Position numbers and translations under genes: made by a program. The notes beneath the pieces were generated by a model. That model had not been told where the DNA came from, made no database searches, and saw only the letters and a list, made by a program, of their open reading frames with translations. Shown here piece by piece: positions 18,660 through 27,821 of a DNA stretch of 38,312 nucleotides. Each line of letters begins with the position of its first letter. Within the stretch, counting starts at the first letter, position 1. Location: contig JAZOWA010000063.1 of the NCBI GenBank assembly GCA_045659025.1, positions 1 to 38,312 of the forward strand, read 5' to 3'. The DNA is from SIG455 sp045659025. Its GTDB lineage: Bacteria > Bacillota > Clostridia > UMGS1810.

Positions 18660-18698
18660 ATAATTTGATTTATAATCTTTTTTTAGGGGGAAGTTTTT

Positions 18699-20102
18699 AT
18701 GGAAAAACTTACTAAAAGATATGGCCTTGCTACGGCTATATGTATGGTTGTAGGCACGGTAATCGGTTCTGGAGTGTTTTTCAAAGCACAGAACGTACTT
18801 ACAGCTACCGGCGGTAATATGTTAATGGGTATTGCTGCCTGGGCGATTACAGGTTTGCTTATGATTATTTGTTCAGCACAGTTCGCGGTAATGGCTACTA
18901 AATACGAGAAGGTTAGCGGTGTAGTTGACTATGCCGAGGCTACCTGCGGTAAAGGTTATGCTTATTACCTCGCGTGGTTTATGGTTAACATTTACTATCC
19001 CGGCATGACATCCGTTCTTGCATGGGTATCTGCCAGATATTTCGGTGTTCTTTTCGGTTGGAGTATGGTAGGCCCTGAGGTTCTTGCTCTTTCAGGCTTT
19101 TTCCTTATAGCATCCTACACACTCAACGCAATGTCACCGAAGCTTGCAGGTAAATTCCAGATAAGTGCCACAATTATCAAGCTCATCCCCATCACATTGA
19201 TGGCGATAGTAGGTACAACCGTCGGCACAATTAACGGCACACTCCCCACTAACTTCGCATCTGTTGTATCAGCACCTGTTGGTGGCACAGTGAGCAGCGG
19301 CCTCTTTGCTGCAATAGTTGCTACTGTATTTGCTTATGAGGGTTGGATTGTTGCCACCTCAATCAATGCAGAGCTCAAAAACCCCAAGAAGAATCTTCCT
19401 ATCGCCCTTGTTGTAGGTGCTTTGATAGTAGTTGCGGCATACATCCTTTATTTCATAGGTGTATCAGGTGGTGCGGCAAGTGATATCCTCATCACAGAGG
19501 GTGCTCCTTCTGCATTTACCAACATCTTTGGCACTCTCGGCGGTACACTTCTTAATATCTGTATAGTAGTTTCCTGCCTTGGTACACTCAACGGCCTTAT
19601 GGTAGGTGCTACCAGAGGTATGTACGCTATCGCAGCCCGTGGTGAAGGTCCCAGACCCGACACCTTCCGTCAGATTGACAAGGCTACCAATATGACCACC
19701 AACTCATCTGTATGGGGTCTCTTCATCTGTTCATTGTGGCTCGTTTATTTCTATGGTGCAAACCTCACATCCGGCTGGTTCGGTCACTTCAATTTCGACT
19801 CATCCGAGCTCCCCATAGTAACTATTTATGCTATGTACATTCCTATGCTCATCGCATGGATGATTAAAGAGAAGGATATGGGCGTGTTCAAGCGCTTCAT
19901 CCTCCCTACAGTATCCTTGTTGGCGTGCTTGTTCATGGTATTTGCTGCGGTTTATGCTCATGGCGTCACACCTTACATTGCTGCAAAAGCTAACGGTGCA
20001 TTCTCATTCCCTGTGTTGTTCTATATGATAGTATTTGCAGTTATTATGGTGCTTGGTGCAATCTTCAGAAAATCCTCTGCCAAGGTGGATACAGAAGAAT
20101 AA
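18699..20102 (+). CDS. APC-superfamily amino-acid permease
   Basis: This is a 467-aa integral membrane transporter with about 12 hydrophobic segments. The first carries the APC substrate-binding motif GTVIGSGVFF, and the loop after the sixth has EGWIVATSINAELKNPKKNLPIA, a hallmark of amino-acid/polyamine/organocation transporters. It probably moves an amino acid by symport or exchange, and it resembles LAT/SteT-like members. The substrate cannot be read from the sequence. It has its own promoter and is monocistronic: it is flanked by the phosphatase terminator and by a cluster of hairpins. Codon choice is rich in GGT, GTA and GCT, suggesting good expression. Confidence 0.9.
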   Translation: MEKLTKRYGLATAICMVVGTVIGSGVFFKAQNVLTATGGNMLMGIAAWAITGLLMIICSAQFAVMATKYEKVSGVVDYAEATCGKGYAYYLAWFMVNIYYPGMTSVLAWVSARYFGVLFGWSMVGPEVLALSGFFLIASYTLNAMSPKLAGKFQISATIIKLIPITLMAIVGTTVGTINGTLPTNFASVVSAPVGGTVSSGLFAAIVATVFAYEGWIVATSINAELKNPKKNLPIALVVGALIVVAAYILYFIGVSGGAASDILITEGAPSAFTNIFGTLGGTLLNICIVVSCLGTLNGLMVGATRGMYAIAARGEGPRPDTFRQIDKATNMTTNSSVWGLFICSLWLVYFYGANLTSGWFGHFNFDSSELPIVTIYAMYIPMLIAWMIKEKDMGVFKRFILPTVSLLACLFMVFAAVYAHGVTPYIAAKANGAFSFPVLFYMIVFAVIMVLGAIFRKSSAKVDTEE

Positions 20103-20111
20103 TCATCGAAG

Positions 20112-20192
20112 TAATCTCTTCATCAGAGATTCCCGCTATAAATAGCGGCAACAAAAAGCTTTTTACGGGGACTCGATATAAGAGTCCCCTTT
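20112..20192 (+). terminator. Tandem stem-loops between the permease and pyk genes
   Basis: Three hairpins follow one another closely: AATCTCT/AGAGATT (20112-20130), CCGCTA/TAGCGG (20133-20148) and GGGGACTC/GAGTCCCC (20167-20189, followed by TTTC). The last is the best terminator candidate. The self-complementary AAAAAGCTTTTT (20154-20165) lies between the second and third. The rest of the gap up to pyk (20193-20279) is AT-rich without a clear promoter. Confidence 0.65.
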
Positions 20193-20279
20193 CAATTGCG
20201 AACCAATAATATACACGCATGTATCTAAATACACATTATTGTAAACACTTATAAAGAAAGTAAAAAATCGGAGGTTAGT

Positions 20280-21692
20280 ATGCGTAAGACTAAGATTGTA
20301 TGCACCATCGGTCCTGCAAGCGATTCGGAGGAAGTCCTTATCGGTCTTTGCAAGGCGGGTATGAATGTAGCACGACTGAACTTCTCCCACAGCACCTATG
20401 AGGAACATCAGAGAAGGATAGATCTTATCAAGAAGGTACGAAATGACCTTAATATGCCCATTGCCATTATGCTTGATACCAAAGGCCCTGAGTATAGAAT
20501 AAAGACTTTTGTAAACGATAAAATCAATCTTAAAGCAGGAGACAAATTTACTTTTACCACCCGTGAGGTGGTGGGAGATGAGACTATCGTTTCCATAAGC
20601 TATGATAATCTTCCCAACGAGCTTGAGGCGGGGGACAGAGTGCTTCTCAACAATGGTCTCCTCACTTTTGAAGTAGCGAAGATAGAGGGCACAGACATAG
20701 AATGTGATGTAATTGTGGGCGGAGAACTTTCCAACCGCAAGAGTATGTCTTTCCCTGGCAAGGTAATGAAGCAGAAATACCTTTCTGATCAGGATAAGCA
20801 AGACATTGCCTTCGGTATTAAGAACGGTGTTGAATATATTCGGTGTTCCTTTGTGTCCTGTAAGCAGGATCTTATCGATATTCACGAATACCTCCGCACC
20901 ATAGGTGGGGACGATACCGAACTCATCGCCAAGATAGAGAATCAGTCCGGATTTGATAATATCGAGGAAATCTGCACCGAGTGTGATGGTATAATGGTTG
21001 CCCGAGGAGATATGGGTGTAGAGGTGCCCTTTGACCTTCTTCCTTCTATGCAAAAACGCCTTATAACCAAGTGCCGTATGCTTGGCAAACGTGTTATCAC
21101 TGCCACAGAGATGCTTGAATCTATGATTAATAACCCCCGTCCCACCAGAGCCGAAATATCCGACGTTGCCAACGCGGTTTATGATGGCACCAGTGCGGTT
21201 ATGTTATCCGGTGAGACGGCGGCAGGAAAGTATCCCGTTGAGACGGTGCGTACTATGGCAAAGATAGCCGAGACCACCGAGACGAATATTCATTATAATA
21301 AACGATTCTACACAGCAGAGTTCCATATCAGGAACGAGGTTGACGCTATATCCCACGCCACCTGCGGAATGGCAATAGACTTAGATGCCAAGGCAATAGT
21401 TGCCTGCACCATATCCGGCATGACCGCCCGAATGGTATCACGATTCCGTTCCCCCGTTCCCATTATTGGTCTCACCACAGACGAACGCACCTGGCGCAGA
21501 CTCGCTCTTTCCTGGGGAGTAATCCCTGCTATGTGTGAGAGATTCCCGTCTACCGATGTGCTTTTCTATACTGCCAAGAAGATTGCAGAGAGCACCTTGC
21601 CTTTGCAGAAGGGTGATAATATCATCATCACAGGCGGTGTCACCACGGGCGAATCCGGCAATACCAACCTCATTAAGATAGAAAAAATCTGA
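20280..21692 (+). CDS. pyk: Pyruvate kinase
   Basis: Pyruvate kinase makes pyruvate and ATP from phosphoenolpyruvate and ADP, the last step of glycolysis. Motifs in order: RKTKIVCTIGPAS, MNVARLNFSH, MLDTKGPE, LIAKIENQSGFDN (catalytic Lys and metal-binding Glu), VARGDMGVEV, ATEMLESM and the DGTSAVMLSGETAAGKYP signature. At 470 aa it has the A, B and C domains but lacks the extra phosphohistidine-type domain found at the end of Bacillus-type enzymes. TCGGAGG precedes the ATG. It is followed by its own terminator, so it appears to be monocistronic. Confidence 0.98.
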   Translation: MRKTKIVCTIGPASDSEEVLIGLCKAGMNVARLNFSHSTYEEHQRRIDLIKKVRNDLNMPIAIMLDTKGPEYRIKTFVNDKINLKAGDKFTFTTREVVGDETIVSISYDNLPNELEAGDRVLLNNGLLTFEVAKIEGTDIECDVIVGGELSNRKSMSFPGKVMKQKYLSDQDKQDIAFGIKNGVEYIRCSFVSCKQDLIDIHEYLRTIGGDDTELIAKIENQSGFDNIEEICTECDGIMVARGDMGVEVPFDLLPSMQKRLITKCRMLGKRVITATEMLESMINNPRPTRAEISDVANAVYDGTSAVMLSGETAAGKYPVETVRTMAKIAETTETNIHYNKRFYTAEFHIRNEVDAISHATCGMAIDLDAKAIVACTISGMTARMVSRFRSPVPIIGLTTDERTWRRLALSWGVIPAMCERFPSTDVLFYTAKKIAESTLPLQKGDNIIITGGVTTGESGNTNLIKIEKI

Positions 21693-21698
21693 TTTAAC

Positions 21699-21741
21699 AA
21701 AAACCTGCACTTTTGCCAATGCAAATTGCAGGTTTTTCTTT
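21699..21741 (+). terminator. Intrinsic terminator after pyk
   Basis: AAAAACCTGCA (21699-21709) pairs with TGCAGGTTTTT (21727-21737), with an inner TTTGC/GCAAA helix around CAAT. It is followed by CTTTTT. Confidence 0.95.
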
Positions 21742-21751
21742 TTACCGGTCA

Positions 21752-21780
21752 TTGACTATTTTGTTGATTAGTGCTATAAT
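21752..21780 (+). promoter_or_regulatory. Vegetative promoter for the EAL/GGDEF pair
   Basis: TTGACT (21752-21757), 17 bases, TATAAT (21775-21780). It starts just after the pyk terminator and gives a leader of about 47 bases. No c-di-GMP riboswitch-like fold was recognised in that leader. Confidence 0.87.
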
Positions 21781-21833
21781 TACTCTGTATAAGTATAATT
21801 ATAAGTTTTTGACTTCCGACAGGGGGTAACAGT

Positions 21834-23720
21834 TTGAAAAAAGCAATCAGTCTAATCATTCTTTGCTTTGCTGTATTTACATTATCTTACCCTGCATCTG
21901 CCAAGGTTTATACTGAGAATGAGCGTAGTACAAGTGTGGGTCGAGTATATATTGTCGGCACACCCGATATTTATCCTATAGAATACTATAATGAGACCAC
22001 AGGAAACTTTGAAGGAGTGCTTCCCGATCTTTTGGAGAAGATTTCTTCAGAGCTTGGTATGGATTTTGTCTATGTTAATCCCGGGGACGAGGCACTTGCA
22101 AATGTGGTGCGCAGAAACAGAGCTGAACTTATCACCACATACGTTTCCGACGGTGGATATTTTGACACCACCAAAGCCATTCCTTTGCTCAACTATTCTA
22201 TTAACGGCAAGACGATAATAGCAGGTTGGGAAGCCACCGAGTATGCGGAGGAGCATTTTGCAGAAGCGTTGCGTAGTGAGTGCGCAGAGATTTCGGCAGA
22301 GGATGTTTTTGCCGCCACCACTAATATCAGAACGGCTATGACCGCTTCCCGTCATAATGTGCCTGTATACGTTTTTGTTTTGATTCTTCTTTTGGTGTGT
22401 GTGGCGTTTATGATAATTCTCAGATGGTTCAAACGTCGTATAATCCTCACCGAGACTACCGACCCGATGACGGGTATTGCCAATCTCACTGCTTTTGAGA
22501 ATCGTTTTTCCCAATACGATGACAAACTTGATTATATGGCATATATCATAGTCGATACCAACTATCTTCAGGCATATTTCGGTGAGTCTATTCTTGCTGA
22601 TGCAGTAAGGTACATAGCAGATGCCCTCACCGCATTTGCATTGGATCATGAGTTCGTTGCCCGTATTACTGAGAACGGCTTTGCTTATATGTTCACGGGC
22701 AGAGGTGAAGAAAATGCCCTTCGCCATATAAGTGAGCTTTCCGATCAGCTTATGATGTTTCTTGAGACAGAGCAGAGTGATGCGACCCCGTATTTCAGGA
22801 TAGTTGCCTATGCGCTCAAGAAGGATGACCGCAATTGCGACCTTCTTTTGTTCAATCTCCGTCGTAACTGTAATATGCTCATCAATACTGACAAAACCTT
22901 CGAGTTGTGCACCGATTCTATGATGAATACTGCGATAGAGGAGAAGGAATTTTTGGACGAGGTTGAGAAGGGCTTTGCCAATAAAGAGTTCAAACTCTAC
23001 GTTCAGTTTATAGTAGATAATGTCAATAAGAATATCGTCTTTGCCGAGGCACTCTCCCGATGGGAGAAGGATGGTGACGTTCTTATAATGCCGGGCCAGT
23101 ATATAGGCGAGTTGGAGAAGCAGGGTAAGATAACGGAGTTTGACTATTATATGTTTGATAAGGTCTGTATGCAACTCCATAAGTGGAAGGATACCTCCCT
23201 TGACCCCGTCAGCATATCTTGCAACATCACCCGTATCACTCTTTCGGAGAAGGACTTTTCCGAAAAGATAGAGGAGATAGCCAGCCGATATATATTTGAT
23301 CGTTCAAAACTCATTATAGAGATCACCGAGGACGCTATCGAGAGCAGTCGTGAAGAGGTAGTAAATAATATCCTCGGTTGTAAGCGCCTGGGATTCAGCG
23401 TTGCCCTTGATGATCTGGGCTTCGGTAACACCTCACTTGTTAACCTTTGTGATTATCCGGTTGATATAGTTAAGATTGACCGCGGTATTATGTGGAAGAC
23501 CGACACCCAAAGCGGCAGAGACCTGTTTACAGGCATCGTTGCTCTTTCTCATAGCCTTGGCCTCAAGGTTATCTGCGAAGGTGTAGAGAACGAGGAACAC
23601 AATAAGTTCGTATCAGGCACCGATTGCGATTATATTCAGGGTTGGCACTATTCAAAGCCCGCCCCCGTTAAGGCCGGTGAGGAGTTCTACAAGAATTTCT
23701 CACCCGACAAATTCATTTAA
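21834..23720 (+). CDS. Membrane EAL phosphodiesterase with degenerate GGDEF domain
   Basis: This 628-aa protein probably hydrolyses cyclic di-GMP. The start is TTG, with AGGGGG 7 bases upstream. A signal peptide (MKKAISLIIL to about A23) precedes an external region (about 35-175) resembling the first lobe of a family 3 solute-binding protein (YIVGTPDIYPIEY, GVLPDLLEKISSELG). One membrane helix follows (about 178-198). The GGDEF-like domain (about 205-355) has ENGFA at 280-284 in place of GGDEF, so it should not make c-di-GMP. The EAL domain (about 370-625) keeps E405 (AEAL), N464, E496, D526-D527, K547, E582 and Q602, so it looks catalytically intact. The next gene is an apparently active diguanylate cyclase, probably on the same transcript. 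Confidence 0.9.
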   Translation: MKKAISLIILCFAVFTLSYPASAKVYTENERSTSVGRVYIVGTPDIYPIEYYNETTGNFEGVLPDLLEKISSELGMDFVYVNPGDEALANVVRRNRAELITTYVSDGGYFDTTKAIPLLNYSINGKTIIAGWEATEYAEEHFAEALRSECAEISAEDVFAATTNIRTAMTASRHNVPVYVFVLILLLVCVAFMIILRWFKRRIILTETTDPMTGIANLTAFENRFSQYDDKLDYMAYIIVDTNYLQAYFGESILADAVRYIADALTAFALDHEFVARITENGFAYMFTGRGEENALRHISELSDQLMMFLETEQSDATPYFRIVAYALKKDDRNCDLLLFNLRRNCNMLINTDKTFELCTDSMMNTAIEEKEFLDEVEKGFANKEFKLYVQFIVDNVNKNIVFAEALSRWEKDGDVLIMPGQYIGELEKQGKITEFDYYMFDKVCMQLHKWKDTSLDPVSISCNITRITLSEKDFSEKIEEIASRYIFDRSKLIIEITEDAIESSREEVVNNILGCKRLGFSVALDDLGFGNTSLVNLCDYPVDIVKIDRGIMWKTDTQSGRDLFTGIVALSHSLGLKVICEGVENEEHNKFVSGTDCDYIQGWHYSKPAPVKAGEEFYKNFSPDKFI

Positions 23721-23750
23721 GCAATACTATAAATTACAGGAAGTGATTTT

Positions 23751-26069
23751 ATGGGAAAATCCTATAGAGCAAAGCACAACGCCATGGTTATCCTTTGTGC
23801 GTTTGTTGCAGTTGTCATGCTTTTCTCTGCGGTTCTCGTTACAGTATTGAAAGTATATGATGATGCCCGCGAGGTTGCATTTGAGAGCTTGCACCTTGAG
23901 ACACAGCAGATAAAGAACGACATCAATCTGCAGATGTTTTCAGACCGTGAGAATCTCGTGACCATGGCAAACTTTGCGGCCAAGCTGTATGAGGAGAGAA
24001 GGAGTTTTGACCTTTTGTTTGACTCCTTTGAGGAAATCGGCTTGTTTGAGGATGTTCGTCTGCTTTTGCCCGATAACACCGTTCTCACCAAGACGGAGAC
24101 TATCAATGCCACCGGCCAGATGGATTTCAATGAAGAACTTGCCAAGGGAGAACATATCAGCGGACGAGTATCCGACCTTGCCCATATAAATAAACCCATC
24201 GTGCGCAGTGCGGTACCCGTTGTGCTTACCGACGGCAGCACTGTAGGTATTCTTTATGGCGTTATCAATCTGCAGAAGTTTGAGGACAGATATCTCGAAA
24301 AGGCAAAGAGCATAGGCGCAGATATATTTGTAATAGAGGAAGCAAACGGTAACTTCCTTTTAGATACCAAGAGAGAACATTTCGGTAGTGTCACCGAGCT
24401 TTCTGACACCGTGTATGAAGACGGCTATTCCTATGACGGAATGGCGAGTGACCTTTATTCAGGCAAGTCGGGATTCGTAGCGTTTAATTCAATCGTAACG
24501 GGTGACACCCTCTATGCCCACTATTCGCCCTTGAGCTTTGCTAACTGGCAGATACTTATGGCAAAGCCGAAAGCCCAGGTTTTTTCTTCGGCTAAACAGA
24601 CGGGTACATATATGCTTACGATGTCAGCCTTTGTATTCCTTATCATGCTCATATACGTTACAATCGTATTCCTCACCGAGGGCAGAGCGCTCAGGATCAA
24701 CGGCACTGCATCTGCGATACGAAAGACCCTTCTCGAGGTTAACCGCAATATTGAAAAGATCAGTGAATCTCTTGCTATGATTGCGGTTTTCGGCAGAGCG
24801 AGGTCGGCATTCTTTATAGATAGTACGGGAGAGGATTATAACTATATCAATCCCGAGATATCCGATAAACTTATAGAAGGCAAGGAGAGGGCATATCTCA
24901 TAGGCGAGATACTCACCTATATTTCCAAGAAGCAGAGTAAGCACGGCACCAACGTATATATCTGTCGTATTGAGACCAATAAATCCCTCAGCCGTGAAAA
25001 TCCTGTGTTGTATGATTTTCTCAGGAAGAACGAGATAAAATCCATCGTTGTAGCAAGTGTCGCTCATAATAGTAATAACACCAGTGTTCTCGGCGTTATA
25101 AATCCCCGCAAGAGTAACATCTCAACCCTGGCCAGAGAGATTGCTATCTGCTTCTCCATGGCGGTTTATAATATGCGCCATCTCACCAAAACCGAGTCAA
25201 TGGCACTCACCGATGCACTCACAGGAGTTGCCAACCGCATGGCGTACAAGCAGGATATCAGACATTTCGCTGATTATACCGGAGAGAGACTCACCTGTAT
25301 TTATGTAGACGTTAACGAGCTCAATTTCTTCAATAACAAATACGGTCATGCCGCAGGCGATAATATGCTTATCTTTATTGCCCGCACCCTTGCAGATGAA
25401 TTTTCAGATGGTTATATATACCGTATGGGCGGTGACGAATTCCTTGTTTTTGCAGACGGTTTGCGTCGCGCCGAGATAGAGAAACGCCTTGAAAGAGCCA
25501 CCGAACTCATTGAAGAGATGAAGTATCATATCTCCGTTGGTATCAAGAAACGTGAAAACGGTATGGATATTGAAGCCCTTGTTAACGAGGCGGAGAAACG
25601 TATGTATGTGGATAAGGCCAAGTACTATCAGCGTCACGCCACCGGCAGGGAAGATATCACCACCGAGACGGCCGAATCTGAGATAATCAACACAGGCATA
25701 AAGGAACTCGATGCATTTCTTCAGGTGGAGAGCAATAAGTATCAGGCGATTTATTATGTATCTCTTGATAACGATAATGCCCGTCAGCTCATTGCTCCCG
25801 TGAAGTACTTTGAATCCCTTGATGATAACAAGAAATTCTCAGATATCATCAAGCAGTATATGCACGATTATGTAAAACCCGAATTTTACAGAACCCTGCT
25901 CAATTTCATTCAGTACGATGTATTGAAAAAGCAGATTGTTCAGGGTGTCACTCCTGAGCTTGCCTATGTAAAGAAGACGGGACGTAAGGTGCTCCTCAGT
26001 GTACGCCCCGTACCCGGCGCTATAGAAGGCGAATTCGGTACTATATGGACGTTTGAAAGACAGAACTGA
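23751..26069 (+). CDS. Membrane diguanylate cyclase with Cache-like sensor
   Basis: This 772-aa protein probably makes cyclic di-GMP. Membrane helices at about residues 11-33 and 284-307 enclose an external domain of about 250 residues that resembles a double-Cache ligand sensor. A cytoplasmic GAF-like region (about 340-470) leads to a GGDEF domain (about 485-640) with TDALTGVANR and an intact GGDEF at 560-564. The usual inhibitory RxxD site just before it reads EFSD, so product inhibition may be lost. A further domain of about 125 residues (645-772) follows; I do not recognise it clearly, though it has a PAS-like feel (YQAIYYVSLDNDNARQLIAPVKYFE is followed by a helical part and a sheet). It lies 30 bases after the EAL gene, with AGGAAG before the ATG. 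Confidence 0.9.
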   Translation: MGKSYRAKHNAMVILCAFVAVVMLFSAVLVTVLKVYDDAREVAFESLHLETQQIKNDINLQMFSDRENLVTMANFAAKLYEERRSFDLLFDSFEEIGLFEDVRLLLPDNTVLTKTETINATGQMDFNEELAKGEHISGRVSDLAHINKPIVRSAVPVVLTDGSTVGILYGVINLQKFEDRYLEKAKSIGADIFVIEEANGNFLLDTKREHFGSVTELSDTVYEDGYSYDGMASDLYSGKSGFVAFNSIVTGDTLYAHYSPLSFANWQILMAKPKAQVFSSAKQTGTYMLTMSAFVFLIMLIYVTIVFLTEGRALRINGTASAIRKTLLEVNRNIEKISESLAMIAVFGRARSAFFIDSTGEDYNYINPEISDKLIEGKERAYLIGEILTYISKKQSKHGTNVYICRIETNKSLSRENPVLYDFLRKNEIKSIVVASVAHNSNNTSVLGVINPRKSNISTLAREIAICFSMAVYNMRHLTKTESMALTDALTGVANRMAYKQDIRHFADYTGERLTCIYVDVNELNFFNNKYGHAAGDNMLIFIARTLADEFSDGYIYRMGGDEFLVFADGLRRAEIEKRLERATELIEEMKYHISVGIKKRENGMDIEALVNEAEKRMYVDKAKYYQRHATGREDITTETAESEIINTGIKELDAFLQVESNKYQAIYYVSLDNDNARQLIAPVKYFESLDDNKKFSDIIKQYMHDYVKPEFYRTLLNFIQYDVLKKQIVQGVTPELAYVKKTGRKVLLSVRPVPGAIEGEFGTIWTFERQN

Positions 26070-26084
26070 CAATCTGTGCATTGC

Positions 26085-26107
26085 CGCAACGTATGTTGCG
26101 TCATTTT
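26085..26107 (+). terminator. Small hairpin between the GGDEF and radical SAM genes
   Basis: CGCAAC (26085-26090) pairs with GTTGCG (26095-26100) around GTAT, then TCATTTT. The stem is only 6 bp and the U-tract is poor, so it would at best attenuate transcription. Confidence 0.35.
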
Positions 26108-26134
26108 AGTACGGATAGAAATACAAGGTGATTT

Positions 26135-27775
26135 ATGAAAGCGATTTTTTGCGGTATCAACTCCAAATATATCCACACCAACCTTGCCATACGCTACCTC
26201 TATGCCTATTCCAATGCACATAGCCATGGCATAGAAGCGAAAATTTTCGAGGACACGGTGAATTCTCCTGTGGAGCATGTAGCAAGTGCCCTTCTGGAGA
26301 AACGCCCTGATATATTGCTTTTTTCCACTTATATATGGAATGTGGAGTATATAAAGGAACTTTGTCATATCATCCGTAAGTCGGCTCCCCATATAATCAT
26401 CATCCTTGGCGGTCCCGAGGTAAGTTATAACTGGGATCCCTATATCTCTTGCCATCTTGCCGATTATGTGCAAAGGGGCGAAGGGGAGAAGGCAATTTCT
26501 CGTCTTCTCACATCCCTTGCCGATGGCGCTTCTATTCCTGCGGATATGGGTATATGCTATTTGGATGGAGAGGAGTTAATATCCGCCGAGCCGTATTTTG
26601 AGAAAGACCTTAATACCCTTGAAAACCCCTACACCGATGAGTATATGTCGTCGGTGAATGGTCGCCTTGCATATTTTGAGGCATCAAGGGGATGCCCCTT
26701 CTCCTGCGGATTCTGTCTGTCAGGCGGGCAGGGAGGTGTGCGCAACTTTGATATGGACTATGTGAAAAAGAGCATACTCACCCTATGGGATAGCGGTGCC
26801 AAAACGGTGAAATTCGTTGACCGCACCTTTAATGCCAATCGTGCCCGTGCTGATGAGATTATATCATTTATCATAGATAACGCACCCTGCAAGCCGAGGG
26901 TCTGCTTCCACTTTGAGATAGCGGCAGATATCCTTGCCGATTCCACCATCTCACTCCTTGCCAAAGCTCCCAAAGGCCTTTTTCAGATAGAGGCGGGATT
27001 GCAGAGCTTTAATCCCGATACCCTCTCTGCTGTTAAACGTACCAACAGTACCGATAAGGTGTGCGATAGGGTGAGGGATATCCTTGCTCTCGGCAATATC
27101 CACACCCATATTGATCTTATTGCAGGCTTGCCCCACGAGGATTTTGAATCCTTCCGCAATAGCTTTAATATGGCTTATAATCTTGGTGCCGATATGCTCC
27201 AGCTCGGCTTTTTGAAACTTCTCCACGGCAGTCGACTCAGGGCAGAGTGCGCCACCTACGGAATCGAGTTTGAAGACAAAGCCCCCTATACGGTAAAGCG
27301 CACCTCTTGCCTCACTCCCGAGGACATTTCAAAGCTATATGATGTAGAGGATGCCAATGAGAAAATATGCTCATCCCATCGATTTGACGATACCTTCGCC
27401 TATGTGCTTGAGGTTACGGGGAACACCCCCTTTGATATTCTCCTTGGCTTCGGCAGAAAATCCCCCATGCCCCTTGATGATTATACGGATTTGCTTTTTG
27501 AATACTTCTCCTCATTGGATGGGGTAGATAAAGCTATACTCCGTGATAAGATGTGTATAGACCGTCTCCGCACCAATAATACGGGCATACTTCCATCGTC
27601 ACTTCGGGTGTTTGATGATGCTCTTAAAACAGTATCCTCAAAGCTGGATGGTACTCCTTGTATAAAGGGCGGAAAGAGGGCAATATGTATTCTATACACC
27701 ATGGGTAAAGTGGTATATGCCGATTATGCCAAGGGCGATGAGCCACCCTATACTCTGCACTTTTCAGATATATAA
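26135..27775 (+). CDS. B12-binding radical SAM protein (DUF4080 type)
   Basis: This 546-aa protein has an N-terminal cobalamin-binding-like domain (about 1-140, with ILLFSTYIWNVEYIKEL and IIILGGPEVSYN) and a radical SAM core with the CX3CX2C cluster motif CPFSCGFC (C187, C191, C194). The extra C-terminal part of about 180 residues is of the kind named DUF4080 in such proteins. They are thought to use a 4Fe-4S cluster, S-adenosylmethionine and possibly B12 for methylation or rearrangement, but the substrate is unknown. Start: ATG with AAGGTG upstream. The preceding c-di-GMP genes give no clue to its job. A strong terminator ends the unit. Confidence 0.9.
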   Translation: MKAIFCGINSKYIHTNLAIRYLYAYSNAHSHGIEAKIFEDTVNSPVEHVASALLEKRPDILLFSTYIWNVEYIKELCHIIRKSAPHIIIILGGPEVSYNWDPYISCHLADYVQRGEGEKAISRLLTSLADGASIPADMGICYLDGEELISAEPYFEKDLNTLENPYTDEYMSSVNGRLAYFEASRGCPFSCGFCLSGGQGGVRNFDMDYVKKSILTLWDSGAKTVKFVDRTFNANRARADEIISFIIDNAPCKPRVCFHFEIAADILADSTISLLAKAPKGLFQIEAGLQSFNPDTLSAVKRTNSTDKVCDRVRDILALGNIHTHIDLIAGLPHEDFESFRNSFNMAYNLGADMLQLGFLKLLHGSRLRAECATYGIEFEDKAPYTVKRTSCLTPEDISKLYDVEDANEKICSSHRFDDTFAYVLEVTGNTPFDILLGFGRKSPMPLDDYTDLLFEYFSSLDGVDKAILRDKMCIDRLRTNNTGILPSSLRVFDDALKTVSSKLDGTPCIKGGKRAICILYTMGKVVYADYAKGDEPPYTLHFSDI

Positions 27776-27777
27776 AG

Positions 27778-27817
27778 AAAACCTCACAGGCAAAATTGCT
27801 TGTGAGGTTTATTTTGT
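27778..27817. terminator. Bidirectional terminator between convergent genes
   Basis: A long stem (AAACCTCACA at 27778-27787 with TGTGAGGTTT at 27801-27810, extended inward by a wobble pair and three more pairs, loop AAAT) is flanked by T-rich sequence on the right and A-rich sequence on the left. It can therefore stop transcription from the radical SAM gene and from the flavodiiron gene. Confidence 0.93.
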
Positions 27818-27821
27818 TTTA

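Noticed and set aside
20163..21053. Open frame of 296 codons on the - strand across the start of pyk
   Set aside because: It is antisense to pyruvate kinase and runs over the terminator hairpin. Its composition is atypical and no domain is visible.
21781..21833. c-di-GMP riboswitch in the leader of the EAL gene
   Set aside because: The leader is only about 47 bases and shows no GEMM-like conserved pattern.
22047..23180. Long open frame of 377 codons on the - strand
   Set aside because: It lies wholly inside the EAL gene in antisense, has no ribosome binding site or recognisable motif, and reads as a Cys/His/Ile-rich shadow of the real frame.
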